Of a DNA stretch of 64,000 nt, positions 28,401 through 37,088 are shown piece after piece. The first letter of the stretch is position 1. Each line of letters begins with the position of its first letter. A program made the position numbers and the translations under genes. This DNA comes from Litorivicinus sp965656605 (GTDB lineage Bacteria > Pseudomonadota > Gammaproteobacteria > Pseudomonadales > Litorivicinaceae), in assembly GCA_965656605.1 (NCBI GenBank), contig CBFHLC010000001.1, forward strand, positions 1 to 64,000, written 5' to 3'. Under the pieces are notes generated by a model. It made no database searches. It was not told the origin of the DNA and worked only from the letters and a program-made list of their open reading frames with translations.

Positions 28401-31400
28401 ATGTACGGCAGCCCACGACCAAATCCGATGAACCGGCCATCAACCAGGTCAACATCAACAAAGTTACCGAAGCGGCCGGCCGCAGCCATATCCAGGTTTT
28501 CACCGGCATAGACGAACCCGTAGTTGATTAGGTTGCCCGCGGCATCGATGTCGGCCGAACCATTCGCCGCGATCGCGCCATCAGAGTTAACCGTCAGTCC
28601 TGAACCCACGTTAAGCGTTAGATCCTCGTTTGAGAAAATAAGGCTGTCATGGTTCATGGCGTTGGTGAAATTCAGCGTTAACCGGTCACCGACATTGCCT
28701 GCCAGCGCGCCAGAAATTTCGTTACCCGCAGGCAGCGTTAGCGTATCAAAGGACAGACTCATGTTCTGGTAGCCCTGAAGCGTACCTAGATTTGAAATCC
28801 CAACACCACGATTCGCGCTGGAGTTAACGGTCCAGTCATCGCCCGCAAACAGGGTCGCCCCGCGTGAGTTGCTGATCGTACGAGCCGTCCAGTTAGAAGC
28901 AGATCCACTGTCGCGTAAAGAAACGGTAAAGATGCCATTGTTCGACAGGTGATACAGATTAGCCTGCGTTGACACATCACTGCTAATTGAGCCGGAATTG
29001 GAGATAGTGGCGAGACCACCCGTGCTGTTTATGGTCCACTCATCGCCAGCATATACCGTTGCACCGCGCGAGTTAGTGATGGTGCCAGCAGTGCTGGTGC
29101 CGTTCACATTGCCGTTGATTTCCCATACTACCGACCCCGTCGCTGTATCAGATTCAGCTCCGACGTAAGTTCCGGCGTTCGAAAATGATGGCGTCCTGAG
29201 CGTCGACGATTCCCCCGCCGTTAATATACCATCCTGCAAGTTCTGGACCGACTGGGTCGCATCCAAATCGAACGCCTTTAGCGAGGCGATGGTGCCCGAG
29301 TTGACGACCGTTTTAGCATTCACATCCATGAGCGACAGGGCCTTAAGAATGGTCCCATCACCCACCGTCAGCGCCAAGCTACCCAAGCCCGTCGACGACA
29401 GTTTAAAAATGTCAGCTTCCCAACGAGTACCTTCGAATTTCAAAACCTCGTCTATCATGAAATCCAGCGTGCCGCTCGAAAAACGAGTGTTATTGAACTC
29501 GGCGGGATTGCTCGTTGCTGTATCCACCATGGTCAGGGCGTCTAGGGTCAAATCATCAAATCCGTAGATCTGACCACCGTTGGTCACGATGGAACCCGTA
29601 TCAGCCTTTAACAGCATTGGCTGGCCTGCGGTTATCGTGCCGTTAATTAGCTGAATGTCCGCAGACGCAATACTCTGTGAGTTGTTACTGGACGTCGTAA
29701 CGATATTCACTACATCCGTGGCCGAAACGCGGCCTGCGATCGAAATCGTGCCGTCAGCGTCAATATCTAACGCGCCATTGTTAGCCGCAATCTCACCAAA
29801 AACCGACAGCGCCGCATTCTGGTTTGTTGACTCACTATCGATGGTGACACTGTCAGCAAAGATGCCCGCCGGTTCAGCGATGGCCAAAGCTGTGGTGTTT
29901 GACTGCGCGCCAGATGAGACACGCTGATAGGGCACTGAACCTGTTCCCGTATGCTCGTAAACACCAGAGCCCAGCCCAACAAACAGATTGTTAGCATTCA
30001 AGCTGCCCGACAAATACATCTCGGGTGTTGCTAGCGAAACCCATCCAGCCGATGTGAGGTCAGCACCGTCACCTACGACCTCTAAACGATTGCCGCTAGC
30101 GCTCGTCGTATCGAACTGCCCAATCGCTGGGGTGCTGCCACCAACCAACGAGACAGTGCCAACCACCATGTCGAACTGATCAACATTGATGACACCACAG
30201 CTATCGCATACCAAACCGGCAGGGTTCGCGACTAGAACATCAGCGCGCGTACCTGCTACTTCCAAAAAACCGTTCAAGATAGAAGCCGAGTTGCCCGCGG
30301 TGACTTGGTTCAAAATGACCGAAGCAGAGTTCACCAGCGTCGGGTTTGAGGTAATGACAGCCGACAAATCCGTCGTGACTGTCACGTCTTGGTTAAACGC
30401 TTGGTTATTTAAAATCACACCCGCGGAATTAATATCAAAACGGCTGTAGGTGTTGTTAGACAGACCACCGGCTGTTGGAGGGGCAATGTGAACGACTGTC
30501 GTCGCGTTGTTCGAACCAAACTCAACAGACGTATTTGTCCCGCCATCAGCGACCACTGAAACACCCGCGGATACCGCTGAATCAATGTTCGGCGGCGCCA
30601 CTTCTTCAGACGTGGTGCTTTGCAAACGCGTGGAATCTAAATTCTCCTCGGTTAAGGTACCGGAAATCGAGCCAGCATTGACACGACCCCCAAGGTTCAG
30701 CGCTGACGCGCCTAACGTCAGGCTGTGTGAACGAATGGACGCAATGAAATCCGCTCGACCGCCCAACAAATACTCGTCGGTTGCGATACTGGTGATACCG
30801 TTTGATGATGCGTAGTCATACTGACTGCGAGCAGACATGAGATCCGCACGGGCGTCGCCGGCGTGTGCGGCACCATCAAAAATCCCAGCCAACTGGTTGC
30901 GCAGGGCCGTATTCGACAAATCAATGGTGCCGGACGCCTCAAGTTCACCTTCGTTAACCAATGTGCCGGACGCAATCGTTAAGTCGCTACCATTGGCATA
31001 AATCGCACCGATTTGATCCAAGTCGACGGTTAAGCGGTTCTCGAACGTAGCGGTCGCGGCAGAACTACTGCCATCATACGCGAGGCCCAGGTTACGTCCG
31101 TCCTGCGCATCCGTATCGGCGGCATCCAGCGCCGCTTGGTTGTATACCAAGCCATCAATGTTAAGCGCTACACCGCCTGCTGCCTGCAGCGTACCCGTGT
31201 TGGTCACTGTGCTGCCCGTCGCCCCGTTGCCAACGCTCAAATCACCGGCTGCTGAAACCAGGGCACGGTTTACCAACGCACCACCTGCATTAAGCGTGAT
31301 GTCAGCTGCCGACGTGGTCGAGAGCGTCGCACCCACATTGATCGTCATCGCGCCTGTCGTAGCCAGCGTGACTTGGCCGCGCTGCGCAATACTGCCACTC

Positions 31401-33301
31401 AACGCCATGTCTGCTGCGGTCAGGTTAAGACCGCCGTTGCTAGTTACAGCACTGGTTGCTGCCAGGGTTGCCAAACCACTTACGTTGGCCGTGGTAACGC
31501 CCGTGACTGACATCGCACCTGCCAATGTCAGTGCACCGGTCTGCAAGGTCGCCGTTCCCGCTACCGATACGACCGTGCTGGAGTTTGTTGCGCCTACAGA
31601 GATGGACGAAGACGACACCGAACCCAGTGCCAAATCACCCGACACAGACAGGTCTGTGTCGATTGAAACTGCGTCACCCACTAAACCTAAGTCACCGCTG
31701 ACGGCCCAAGTACTGCCCTGAGCAACGGTCAGCACGTTTGCGCTCGTCAATGTGAGGTTTTCTGCATCGACTGCGGCAGTACTCGCGACCGTGACACTAT
31801 CAGCATCCAACGTAGAGGTGCCGCCCGTGCCCAGTGTGCCGCTTATGGCTGCTGCCGCTATTAGGTCCAGGTCCGCGTTGTCGGTCGAACCCAAGCTACC
31901 GCCGCTCCCTAGGGTCAGAGCCTGTGCGTCCAAATCCAGCGTTGCGCCCACATAAGCGACGTTGTTGATGTTTACAGCACCGTCCACGTCAATAGCTAAC
32001 TCGCCAGAAGCAGATCGATTGGTATCTGTACCGTCAGTTGTATCCGTCAGGCTGGCCGCGGCAATCGAAATGTCACCGCCAGCGCCCGAGGTGTCACCTG
32101 TAGACCCCATACGCCCTTTTGCGATCGTTAGATCACCCGTTGCGTCGAGTGTAATGGAACCACCGCCGTTGGTGCCGGTATCGACCGCGTCAATAGCCAC
32201 CCGGGCAAACGAAATGTCATCTTCGACATCCATCGAAATAGTCCGGGCCTGAAGCGCGACCTCTTCAGCCGCAGAGCCCATTTCTAGCTGACCGTCGGCT
32301 GTGATGGTGATTTCACCGCCCAGAGCAATCATGTCACCGAGCGCACGAACACCGACACCCTCCTCAGTGGCCGTTAGCGTAATGGTATTCGCATACATGC
32401 CACCCAAGGCTGAAGAGTCGATGGCAAATGAGGGCGCACCGCCCGATTCCGCACCCGTAGCTGAAGTTGACCACCCCCCGGTGGACGTGTTCAACGTCGC
32501 CGTGCCGTTGTGGGCGAGCACCTCGATTTCACTGCCATTGATACGGCTTTGAATATCAATCTCGCGCGAAACCAAAGCCAGTTTGTCAGCGTCTAGCTGC
32601 GCATCGTTAGTGCCATTATTGGCAATCGTCAAGGCAGCCGACGAGAGGTCAAAAGCAATATTTGAACCGCTTACAGTCGCAGAGCCGGTCACCAGAGCAG
32701 TCAAGCCAGTATTTAAGGTCGCACACCCAGTACAGGTAATTCCGTAAGGGTTCGCGATAATGACATCGGCCTGGGCGCCAACGACTTCAATCGCTCCCGC
32801 CAGGGTCGACGCGTTGGCCGAGACAACTTCATTCAGGATAACGCTGGCGGCACCGGCACTAAGTTGGGGGTTTGCGCCAATTACAAACTGTATTTGCCCA
32901 GAATCAGTGCTCTCGGCTCCCAAGACTGCCTCAGTGGCGGTAACAGCATTATTGAGCATCAGCCCCGTAGCAGAAACATCAAATTGCGAGTATGTGTTGT
33001 GTGAGATACCGCTAGAGTTTGGCGTTCGAATCTGAACTACCGGCGTATTTAGGGCCTGACTGGTTGACAGGTTCGTGGTGGTCGCCGTTCTGATGACGCG
33101 ATCCGTATTTACGCCCGACGTAATGGTCGGTGCGTTACCGCTGAAGCCCACTACCGTAGTCGCCAACGCTGGCATAGCAGCCAACGACGACAGCAGCGCC
33201 ATTGTTGAACCCAGACCCTTTACCGCACTTTTTGCCAGCTCACTAGCAACTACCAAACGGCCGTCACATTTGCGTCGAACAATTCGAAAAACCTTATTCA
33301 T
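22460..33301 (-). CDS. Giant TpsA filamentous haemagglutinin/adhesin with two TPS-like domains
   Basis: A 3613-residue exoprotein of a two-partner (type Vb) system. Residues 1-47 form an extended signal peptide (MNKVFRIVRRKCDGRLVVAS... ALA). The TPS secretion domain spans about 50-270, with HNTYSQFDVSATGLMLNN and NPYGITCTGC. A second TPS-like domain occurs near 890-1090 (NNTYSRFDINSAGVILNN, NPAGLVCDSC). A long beta-helix follows with haemagglutinin repeats of the form GG-(N/D)-(L/A)-x-GTEV. These are interrupted by Ala/Glu/Gly-rich spacers. The last 400 residues are very acidic, carry a (DER)8 tract, and end in a small Ig/cadherin-like module (LPDWISLDLDSGELRVDLP). No CDI-type toxin domain is seen, so adhesion is the likely role. 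Starts 10 bp after the tpsB stop with AAGGT upstream. Confidence 0.92.
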   Translation of the reverse strand: MNKVFRIVRRKCDGRLVVASELAKSAVKGLGSTMALLSSLAAMPALATTVVGFSGNAPTITSGVNTDRVIRTATTTNLSTSQALNTPVVQIRTPNSSGISHNTYSQFDVSATGLMLNNAVTATEAVLGAESTDSGQIQFVIGANPQLSAGAASVILNEVVSANASTLAGAIEVVGAQADVIIANPYGITCTGCATLNTGLTALVTGSATVSGSNIAFDLSSAALTIANNGTNDAQLDADKLALVSREIDIQSRINGSEIEVLAHNGTATLNTSTGGWSTSATGAESGGAPSFAIDSSALGGMYANTITLTATEEGVGVRALGDMIALGGEITITADGQLEMGSAAEEVALQARTISMDVEDDISFARVAIDAVDTGTNGGGSITLDATGDLTIAKGRMGSTGDTSGAGGDISIAAASLTDTTDGTDTNRSASGELAIDVDGAVNINNVAYVGATLDLDAQALTLGSGGSLGSTDNADLDLIAAAAISGTLGTGGTSTLDADSVTVASTAAVDAENLTLTSANVLTVAQGSTWAVSGDLGLVGDAVSIDTDLSVSGDLALGSVSSSSISVGATNSSTVVSVAGTATLQTGALTLAGAMSVTGVTTANVSGLATLAATSAVTSNGGLNLTAADMALSGSIAQRGQVTLATTGAMTINVGATLSTTSAADITLNAGGALVNRALVSAAGDLSVGNGATGSTVTNTGTLQAAGGVALNIDGLVYNQAALDAADTDAQDGRNLGLAYDGSSSAATATFENRLTVDLDQIGAIYANGSDLTIASGTLVNEGELEASGTIDLSNTALRNQLAGIFDGAAHAGDARADLMSARSQYDYASSNGITSIATDEYLLGGRADFIASIRSHSLTLGASALNLGGRVNAGSISGTLTEENLDSTRLQSTTSEEVAPPNIDSAVSAGVSVVADGGTNTSVEFGSNNATTVVHIAPPTAGGLSNNTYSRFDINSAGVILNNQAFNQDVTVTTDLSAVITSNPTLVNSASVILNQVTAGNSASILNGFLEVAGTRADVLVANPAGLVCDSCGVINVDQFDMVVGTVSLVGGSTPAIGQFDTTSASGNRLEVVGDGADLTSAGWVSLATPEMYLSGSLNANNLFVGLGSGVYEHTGTGSVPYQRVSSGAQSNTTALAIAEPAGIFADSVTIDSESTNQNAALSVFGEIAANNGALDIDADGTISIAGRVSATDVVNIVTTSSNNSQSIASADIQLINGTITAGQPMLLKADTGSIVTNGGQIYGFDDLTLDALTMVDTATSNPAEFNNTRFSSGTLDFMIDEVLKFEGTRWEADIFKLSSTGLGSLALTVGDGTILKALSLMDVNAKTVVNSGTIASLKAFDLDATQSVQNLQDGILTAGESSTLRTPSFSNAGTYVGAESDTATGSVVWEINGNVNGTSTAGTITNSRGATVYAGDEWTINSTGGLATISNSGSISSDVSTQANLYHLSNNGIFTVSLRDSGSASNWTARTISNSRGATLFAGDDWTVNSSANRGVGISNLGTLQGYQNMSLSFDTLTLPAGNEISGALAGNVGDRLTLNFTNAMNHDSLIFSNEDLTLNVGSGLTVNSDGAIAANGSADIDAAGNLINYGFVYAGENLDMAAAGRFGNFVDVDLVDGRFIGFGRGLPYIEGKQIENTRAEIRAGNNLTITAAGKFVNSAEIRAGGDITVSASEVANQAHRFGDGGFETGNPISETTNARINYNKSEDKTYPYIYPDKYERNTVTETWEEHEWITDGVPAVKPIMIAQGGFDLTATGAIKNYGGLLQGGANSVLTAGGSIENNALVTEKESFTQVSVLETKFIALGGLTYHRDKLLSGGTATGGTFENTNDGFAVAKVVGGGNLSITGGGTLTNTGDLTPESSSRSAAGQAAENPSGFSLNISLPDSPNGFFVTNRDPSAAYLVEMNPKLQPGVSTLGSEYLLENLNIDTDSTFRRLGDSGYEAYLVEQQLIQQTGAGVLDGYDNIADVMSGFMENSVSQVDSLGLTFGQPLTEEQLGALDEPIIWMVEVEIDGETVLAPQVYLPKRIQDEIAQQSAVISADDLSIDVAQLDNMGGDIVADGDLDIDVEGDLNNLSGKISGNNVDIVAGGDINNETFSQFAGNDTQGETVIGRTAGISATNDLSLDAGGDITNLGAEMSAGGDASLVAEGDITFDTIENRTTGFESTTGATSMSLSNSETVTQVRSGLSVGGNLSTDSGGDTTFAGTQVDVGGNADIQSAGDINIIARENRSSTSSSSLSGGLGAGGNLYSVTETTEETESIRNFASEFNVGGNASFDADGDMLVQGSDLEIGGDATIDANSLRVLQGRNQDTSSRTSSTTTIGVSVESIDNVDGSTSEGVSFGSTVNETEDRLSLRARGSNLGIGGNLTINTDKDVTLQGSEIDVGGNVDIEAEDVRLLAAQNIERVETSREEVKFGVFASGEAEGDSEAGTEAGTETGTDAGAGAAGVGAEATASAGAGVGASGSGNASATVDFAIGRTDTTFDLNVTNTGSAIRSGGNMSIVAEDAIEMVGSEIETDGDLLLDSTDFSAVAAEDISISERTSESTRVGIYAEAGGEGSAEAEASANGEASANAGLSGADAGAEGSAGASASAEGEGKVGIGLQTQVAKLSERDTSITSQVSSIRSGGSVTRNARNRILDVGTEIEAGENFQQSANSIQSFAARDVQTSERSYEETTAKVGIYAEAEGAAEAEAGVAAEANQEGVSGEAGAQASAEGGARVGVEVMVDTLVQSESTRDTQAIASTITVGGDFTSVSEDDSTFVGTDVTAGGNLTVEGENIEILAARDTSESTFSETTTSTRAALAVGVGGEASAGATVNSDGEAEAGAEAEGGVQVKAELEFGFSEETESERSTEAVTSTFQAGGSMNLTANNDINIEGADLEADEINVDANELNFTAAENTSESTASSSSVDVSVEVTATIIGAAGVSGEAGVGVELENSDAASSEAVAGSISANNLNIRTREDANFEGTQVEAAESANLNVGGDLNVTAAANTERESADATSVEVNAEASSSGEFAADAAVGVSNEQSSSSEAVVATFNVGNLNVTTGGDANFEGTEVNATGQAALDVGGDLNVTAAANTSQASSNSVDVEAGVEVGDGFDLSAEVDVAIESERSSEAVAGSFNVGGLDIRTGGDANFEGTQIESEGDANLDVGGDLNFTAARTTESSSSLEVGVEAGIGDSSFNLGAEVGVGQFNSNQAEVGSLTSGGALNISTGGNATFEGTELGADEGIVLDAEGAVAFNEALSTETNMEVGVGLGFGSESEDEEDEESGETTTTSTSTVSAGLSLDLSDDAQGQGSKISGGSGGIVIRSGGDVTLQGAEFDQDVEIDAAGNVIERALTDESSGFAMDIEVEAEFESESTSGGDLEESEDSDERDERDERDERDERDERDERDERDELNESFEEPSRPDSEESEADTRDVLGDLDDEEGGNRSSDDGEDLRNLFDEDAAQDEVASTRQATDASDDGIAKSEDTDDTDTEGKKDDAENEEDEGGSPEIGMFEDDEDADNEDDADNEDDDEGADELEFEALDLAGSVVLVPGLAELESLDDVELADADGNELPDWISLDLDSGELRVDLPEGFGDSIEVNLVLPTGEAYLIEVE
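23081..23152 (-). repeat. Eight perfect copies of a 9-bp tandem repeat inside tpsA
   Basis: Unit ATCACGCTC on the plus strand, eight exact copies. Read on the minus strand it codes for repeating Asp-Glu-Arg. Because the unit is a multiple of three, copy-number change alters the length of the charged tract without breaking the frame. Confidence 0.97.
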
Positions 33302-33311
33302 AATCGTTACC

Positions 33312-34997
33312 TTAGAAATCTACGCTAAGTGCGGTGGTAGTAAATTTGTCGCCTTTATCTTGGCGGTCCACGCGGACAGGAATGGAGTGCTTGATGTCGA
33401 GCTTCCAAGCACCGAACTTCCAGTTCGTACCAACAACGCCCGCTTCCATGTCACCTTCGTACTGACCTTCGCGAATTGAGCGGACGCGTCCTGTGTCATA
33501 ACCGATGTAGTAATCTTGATTGACCACGACGCCGTTCATGGGCACCTGCTTTTTAAGCGTCAGAGTGTTTTGCCAATAGTTACCTTCATCACCACTGATA
33601 GTGACGTCTGTCGAACCCCGGACTGAAGCGGCACCACCGACGTTCAACTGTTGAGACCCATACAACGGAACGGTTGCCATTTGGCCGACAAACTTAGAAC
33701 CCCAAAGCAGAGATTGCGAGCCCAGAGTGAAAGGATGCTGCCAGTCTGCGGTTAACTTAAACCTGAGGTATTCAGACTGCGGATTCTCGACAGGGGTATT
33801 GACGCCAGCCGGCAGGTTGTCAACTTCACTGATCCCGATCGCAAACTCGGGTTTCAGGGTCAGCACTTTTTTTCCAAATCCCCAGACGCTATTGGTTGAA
33901 ATCTCAACCGCGTCTAACGTACGGCTGTTCACACCGATCAACTGGCCGTCTAGATACGATTCAACAGAATCCCGCTTGGCCTTGAGGTTAATCGAATGCT
34001 TGGATGTTTGGTCTCGGAAAAATACGCGGTTCCACTCAGCGTAGGTGCTTTGGTTTGCCCCCTCATTGTCCAGCTGCGTACCGGTGACGGGAAAAGTCAG
34101 AATAGTTTCAAACCCACCCCGGGTGTGGCCTAACGAGAAGGTGTTGTAGCCCCAAGGCATTGCCACATTCAGATTACCGCTGTACGAGTGTTTGTCGTCG
34201 GTATCTTTTGTTTTGCGGTAGTAAAGCGACACCACATGATTGTTCAAGACATCACCTGTCACAACGCGCAAGCTCATTGCATCTAAGCCCACGGATTCGC
34301 TGCCGGAGTTATCGATACTTAAGGTATGTACTGGCTTCGGCTCACCACGGTTTTCAAAGACGACGTTACTCTCGCCAGGAACGTCTCCAGGCTCGATCTG
34401 CATAGTCACATCGTTGCCGGGAATGGCATTCATCTGATCAACGGCCTGCTCAAGGTCGCGGATGTTCAGCGGCAGGTCTTCGTCAGGCGTGTACACAGGG
34501 GTCACATTTAGCTCAGGAGAGCTTTTGGCCACGACCTGCTGAACGCGACCCTCAGCGATGTAAACTGTCAACACCCCATCGCTCAGATCTTGATTGGGTA
34601 GATAAGCACGGGTGGTGACAAATCCACGCTGTAGGTAGTAGTTAGTCGCCTTGGCCAAGGCCGTCGACGCCAGTTCCGGCGAAATGCACTTTCCAACCAA
34701 GGGCGCTTCTAGAACCTCAAGATCCCATTCGTCCATCACCCGCGCGCCATCAATCGCCAAGCGTTCTAGTTCAATGCAGTTTTCACCGGCTGGGATATTG
34801 GACAGGTCCAGCTCAAGCTCAGAAGGCAACTCAGATGAAGGCGGAACCTCGGCGGGGCGAGTCGCCTCACGTCTCTGCTGCTCGTTTTGAATCGTTTGAT
34901 CCAGGACATCCGCAGCGCTTTCGATTTGCTCGTCGGTCGCAGCAACCGCCAAAAGGGGCGCCGCGACCACTGCCGCCAAAAGAAACTTATTTTTCAT
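33312..34997 (-). CDS. TpsB outer-membrane transporter (ShlB/FhaC/HecB family)
   Basis: A 561-residue protein that would export the neighbouring TpsA. A signal peptide (FLLAAVVAAPLLAVAA) is followed by a Gln/Glu-rich linker and two POTRA domains (about 70-220: CIELERLAIDGARV, YYLQRGFVTTRAYLPNQDLSDG, LPLNIRDLEQAVDQMNAIPG). A 16-strand type barrel then contains the conserved VRGS motif (GGAASVRGSTD), the counterpart of VRGY, and ends in an aromatic C-terminus (TTALSVDF). A longer frame starts with TTG at 35012, but ATG 34997 is preferred. It lies 2 nt after the stop of the upstream autotransporter and gives a normal signal peptide. Confidence 0.95.
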   Translation of the reverse strand: MKNKFLLAAVVAAPLLAVAATDEQIESAADVLDQTIQNEQQRREATRPAEVPPSSELPSELELDLSNIPAGENCIELERLAIDGARVMDEWDLEVLEAPLVGKCISPELASTALAKATNYYLQRGFVTTRAYLPNQDLSDGVLTVYIAEGRVQQVVAKSSPELNVTPVYTPDEDLPLNIRDLEQAVDQMNAIPGNDVTMQIEPGDVPGESNVVFENRGEPKPVHTLSIDNSGSESVGLDAMSLRVVTGDVLNNHVVSLYYRKTKDTDDKHSYSGNLNVAMPWGYNTFSLGHTRGGFETILTFPVTGTQLDNEGANQSTYAEWNRVFFRDQTSKHSINLKAKRDSVESYLDGQLIGVNSRTLDAVEISTNSVWGFGKKVLTLKPEFAIGISEVDNLPAGVNTPVENPQSEYLRFKLTADWQHPFTLGSQSLLWGSKFVGQMATVPLYGSQQLNVGGAASVRGSTDVTISGDEGNYWQNTLTLKKQVPMNGVVVNQDYYIGYDTGRVRSIREGQYEGDMEAGVVGTNWKFGAWKLDIKHSIPVRVDRQDKGDKFTTTALSVDF

Positions 34998-34999
34998 GC

Positions 35000-37027
35000 T
35001 TAAAATACCCAAACAAATCCAAATTCACCGCCCAAACGCTGGCGATTACTGCGCGCTTCGCTGTTCAGTCCCAGCTTCAACATGCCGCGTTCACCGACTT
35101 CATACTGCAAATCTAAACTGGCCTTGAAAGCCTCACGACTCCAAACCTCGGCAGGTGTCGTAAAGGCGGTGTAGTCGCTTGAATGAACTGTGTGCGTGTC
35201 GCCGGTGTAACGGGCTGAAATCGTTAAGTCGTCAGCACGGGCGTCTCGGGAAATGGCCGTTTTGACTCGAACCAAGGTTTTAGCGCCCAGGAACCGACGC
35301 TTATGTGAAATCGACAAACCAAATTCATGGGCCTGACGAACGAAATATTGCTCAGACACGGCCAGATTCAGTGCACCTGCACCGGTCTCTTGATACGGAT
35401 CAGCTTCGTAGTGTTGGCGGGTTGCACTAACATAAGGCGTCAACGCCGTGCGTCCATCTGACAAGTCAAATCGGCGGCCAATCTCGGCCCGATAATCATA
35501 GGTTTTTGCATCAACCGTGTGGCTCGCGGTCCGGCCGACGGCCGTTTTACGCACCCCATTGATTGTGCTGGTTGAGCGTGTGGCGTTGGCCATGAGGTAT
35601 TGATAACGGCCGTTTATTCGAGCATACAGAGTCGCAACCTGCTGATTGCCGGTTGAGTTCTCGCCCGTACGATCATCCCTCTGGCGAATTCGAAGATCGA
35701 GGTCTGAATATGAGAAGCCGACCAAACCCTGCTTGAATCGACGATCAAGACCAAACGTTCCACCTAAGGTACGTGAAGTGAATCCGTCGTGCCCTGCATT
35801 GTCCTGGGAACCTGGCGTTGCAATCGGCACTGAACCAGATGAGCGAGTATTGCTCTGAATGGTGCGCGCCCACAGTGAGGTGTTGGCGTCGCGATATCCA
35901 GACCAGTTACCGCGGCGCGCCTGGACACGATAGTTAACCGCATTAGTAACTGCCTCAATAGAATCGATGTGTGCGATAACGTGCGAATTGTTGGCAATCG
36001 GCGCGAGGCGCTTAACCTCAACAGCAAGGTTCTGCTGATTGTTACCATAACCGTAATCGTTAAGATCGAGCAGGGTCAATGCAGTCTGCATATCGGCCAG
36101 TGCAACGCCATCGGTGGCAATTCTGCCCAAGGTCCGGGCTGCGTTGTCTGACGGATGGTTGCGCGTTGCAGCCTTGTCGATGTATTCCTCATCGTCGCGA
36201 CTAATGGTGACAACGACACTTTCGTTGCTCCCACTGACCGCTCGCTCAATCGAAGAGTTCATTACGTAGGAGGTGTCAGACAGACGAGAGTTTGAAGAGT
36301 CGAGCACCTGATCCAATCCAAAAACGTTGGAGGTACCTGAATCCTCTCGAAGAATTTCGTAGTTGGCTCCGTTTTTAAACGTCGAGTTCAGGTCTAAGAG
36401 AAATTTGGAGTTAACCGGAACCCCCGTTGAAACATCCAAAAACTCACCGGCGACAATGCGGCCTGAGGTCGCCGAATCGATTTGCAAGGCATCTTCAGAT
36501 GATCCACTCAAGTACCGCTGACCATCGAGGATAGCCCCATCGTTTGAAGCATTGGAGTTAACGGTTGCAATGAGATGAGCACCCTGTAACTCCAATTTGT
36601 CGGCCACATCCAGCTCGTACTCACCTAAATCGAGCAAAAGCGGCAAATTCGGTAAATTGCCGGTAGAGCCCACGTCAAACGACAGCCGCCGAACATTGTC
36701 AGAACCAACAATGCCAGGCTCTGCCTGATTGGCAGTCAACGCTTTGTACAGATAGGTCGTAAGCGAACCCTGGTTGCTAATGTTCGACAGATCATTGTCG
36801 ATGTCCACCGCCGTACTACCGGATGCAAATTCCAGCTCAGCCCTACGTTGGCCGATGGTCAGCGCGGTGTCACGCGCAAGGCTTAAGCCCAAATTAAGAG
36901 ACTGCTCAAGCTCAATAATGTTTGCGCCGCTGGCGGCCACCGGGTTAACCAAATAAGCAGGAGGGGCAGCGTGAGTCGCACCCGCCGTCAGGCACGTTGC
37001 CGCACCCAAAAGTTTAAGTAATCGCAT
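35000..37027 (-). CDS. Autotransporter (type Va) protein, smaller of two paralogues
   Basis: A 675-residue protein. A signal peptide (MRLLKLLGAATCLTAGATHA) is followed by a passenger of about 340 residues with beta-rich, low-complexity sequence. A conserved linker (YIDKAATRNHP, GVALADMQTALTLLDLNDYGYGN, LAPIANNSH) precedes a C-terminal autotransporter barrel (about 400-675) ending in GFVWVF, with the terminal Phe typical of outer-membrane barrels. Linker and barrel resemble the larger autotransporter at 42,204-46,718. The upstream in-frame TTG at 37069 would spoil the signal peptide, so ATG 37027 is used. Its stop is 2 nt before the tpsB start. No protease motif is seen; an adhesive role is inferred. 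Confidence 0.88.
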   Translation of the reverse strand: MRLLKLLGAATCLTAGATHAAPPAYLVNPVAASGANIIELEQSLNLGLSLARDTALTIGQRRAELEFASGSTAVDIDNDLSNISNQGSLTTYLYKALTANQAEPGIVGSDNVRRLSFDVGSTGNLPNLPLLLDLGEYELDVADKLELQGAHLIATVNSNASNDGAILDGQRYLSGSSEDALQIDSATSGRIVAGEFLDVSTGVPVNSKFLLDLNSTFKNGANYEILREDSGTSNVFGLDQVLDSSNSRLSDTSYVMNSSIERAVSGSNESVVVTISRDDEEYIDKAATRNHPSDNAARTLGRIATDGVALADMQTALTLLDLNDYGYGNNQQNLAVEVKRLAPIANNSHVIAHIDSIEAVTNAVNYRVQARRGNWSGYRDANTSLWARTIQSNTRSSGSVPIATPGSQDNAGHDGFTSRTLGGTFGLDRRFKQGLVGFSYSDLDLRIRQRDDRTGENSTGNQQVATLYARINGRYQYLMANATRSTSTINGVRKTAVGRTASHTVDAKTYDYRAEIGRRFDLSDGRTALTPYVSATRQHYEADPYQETGAGALNLAVSEQYFVRQAHEFGLSISHKRRFLGAKTLVRVKTAISRDARADDLTISARYTGDTHTVHSSDYTAFTTPAEVWSREAFKASLDLQYEVGERGMLKLGLNSEARSNRQRLGGEFGFVWVF

Positions 37028-37088
37028 GTCTGTGCATTCGCTGAATCTATTGATTGTCCAATAGTACAACGACTTGCGAGGCAGATGC

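Noticed and set aside
23017..33479. Many open frames on the plus strand opposite the giant TpsA gene
   Set aside because: They mirror the repetitive coding strand, are Ser/Pro/Ala-rich antisense translations and have no ribosome sites or family motifs.
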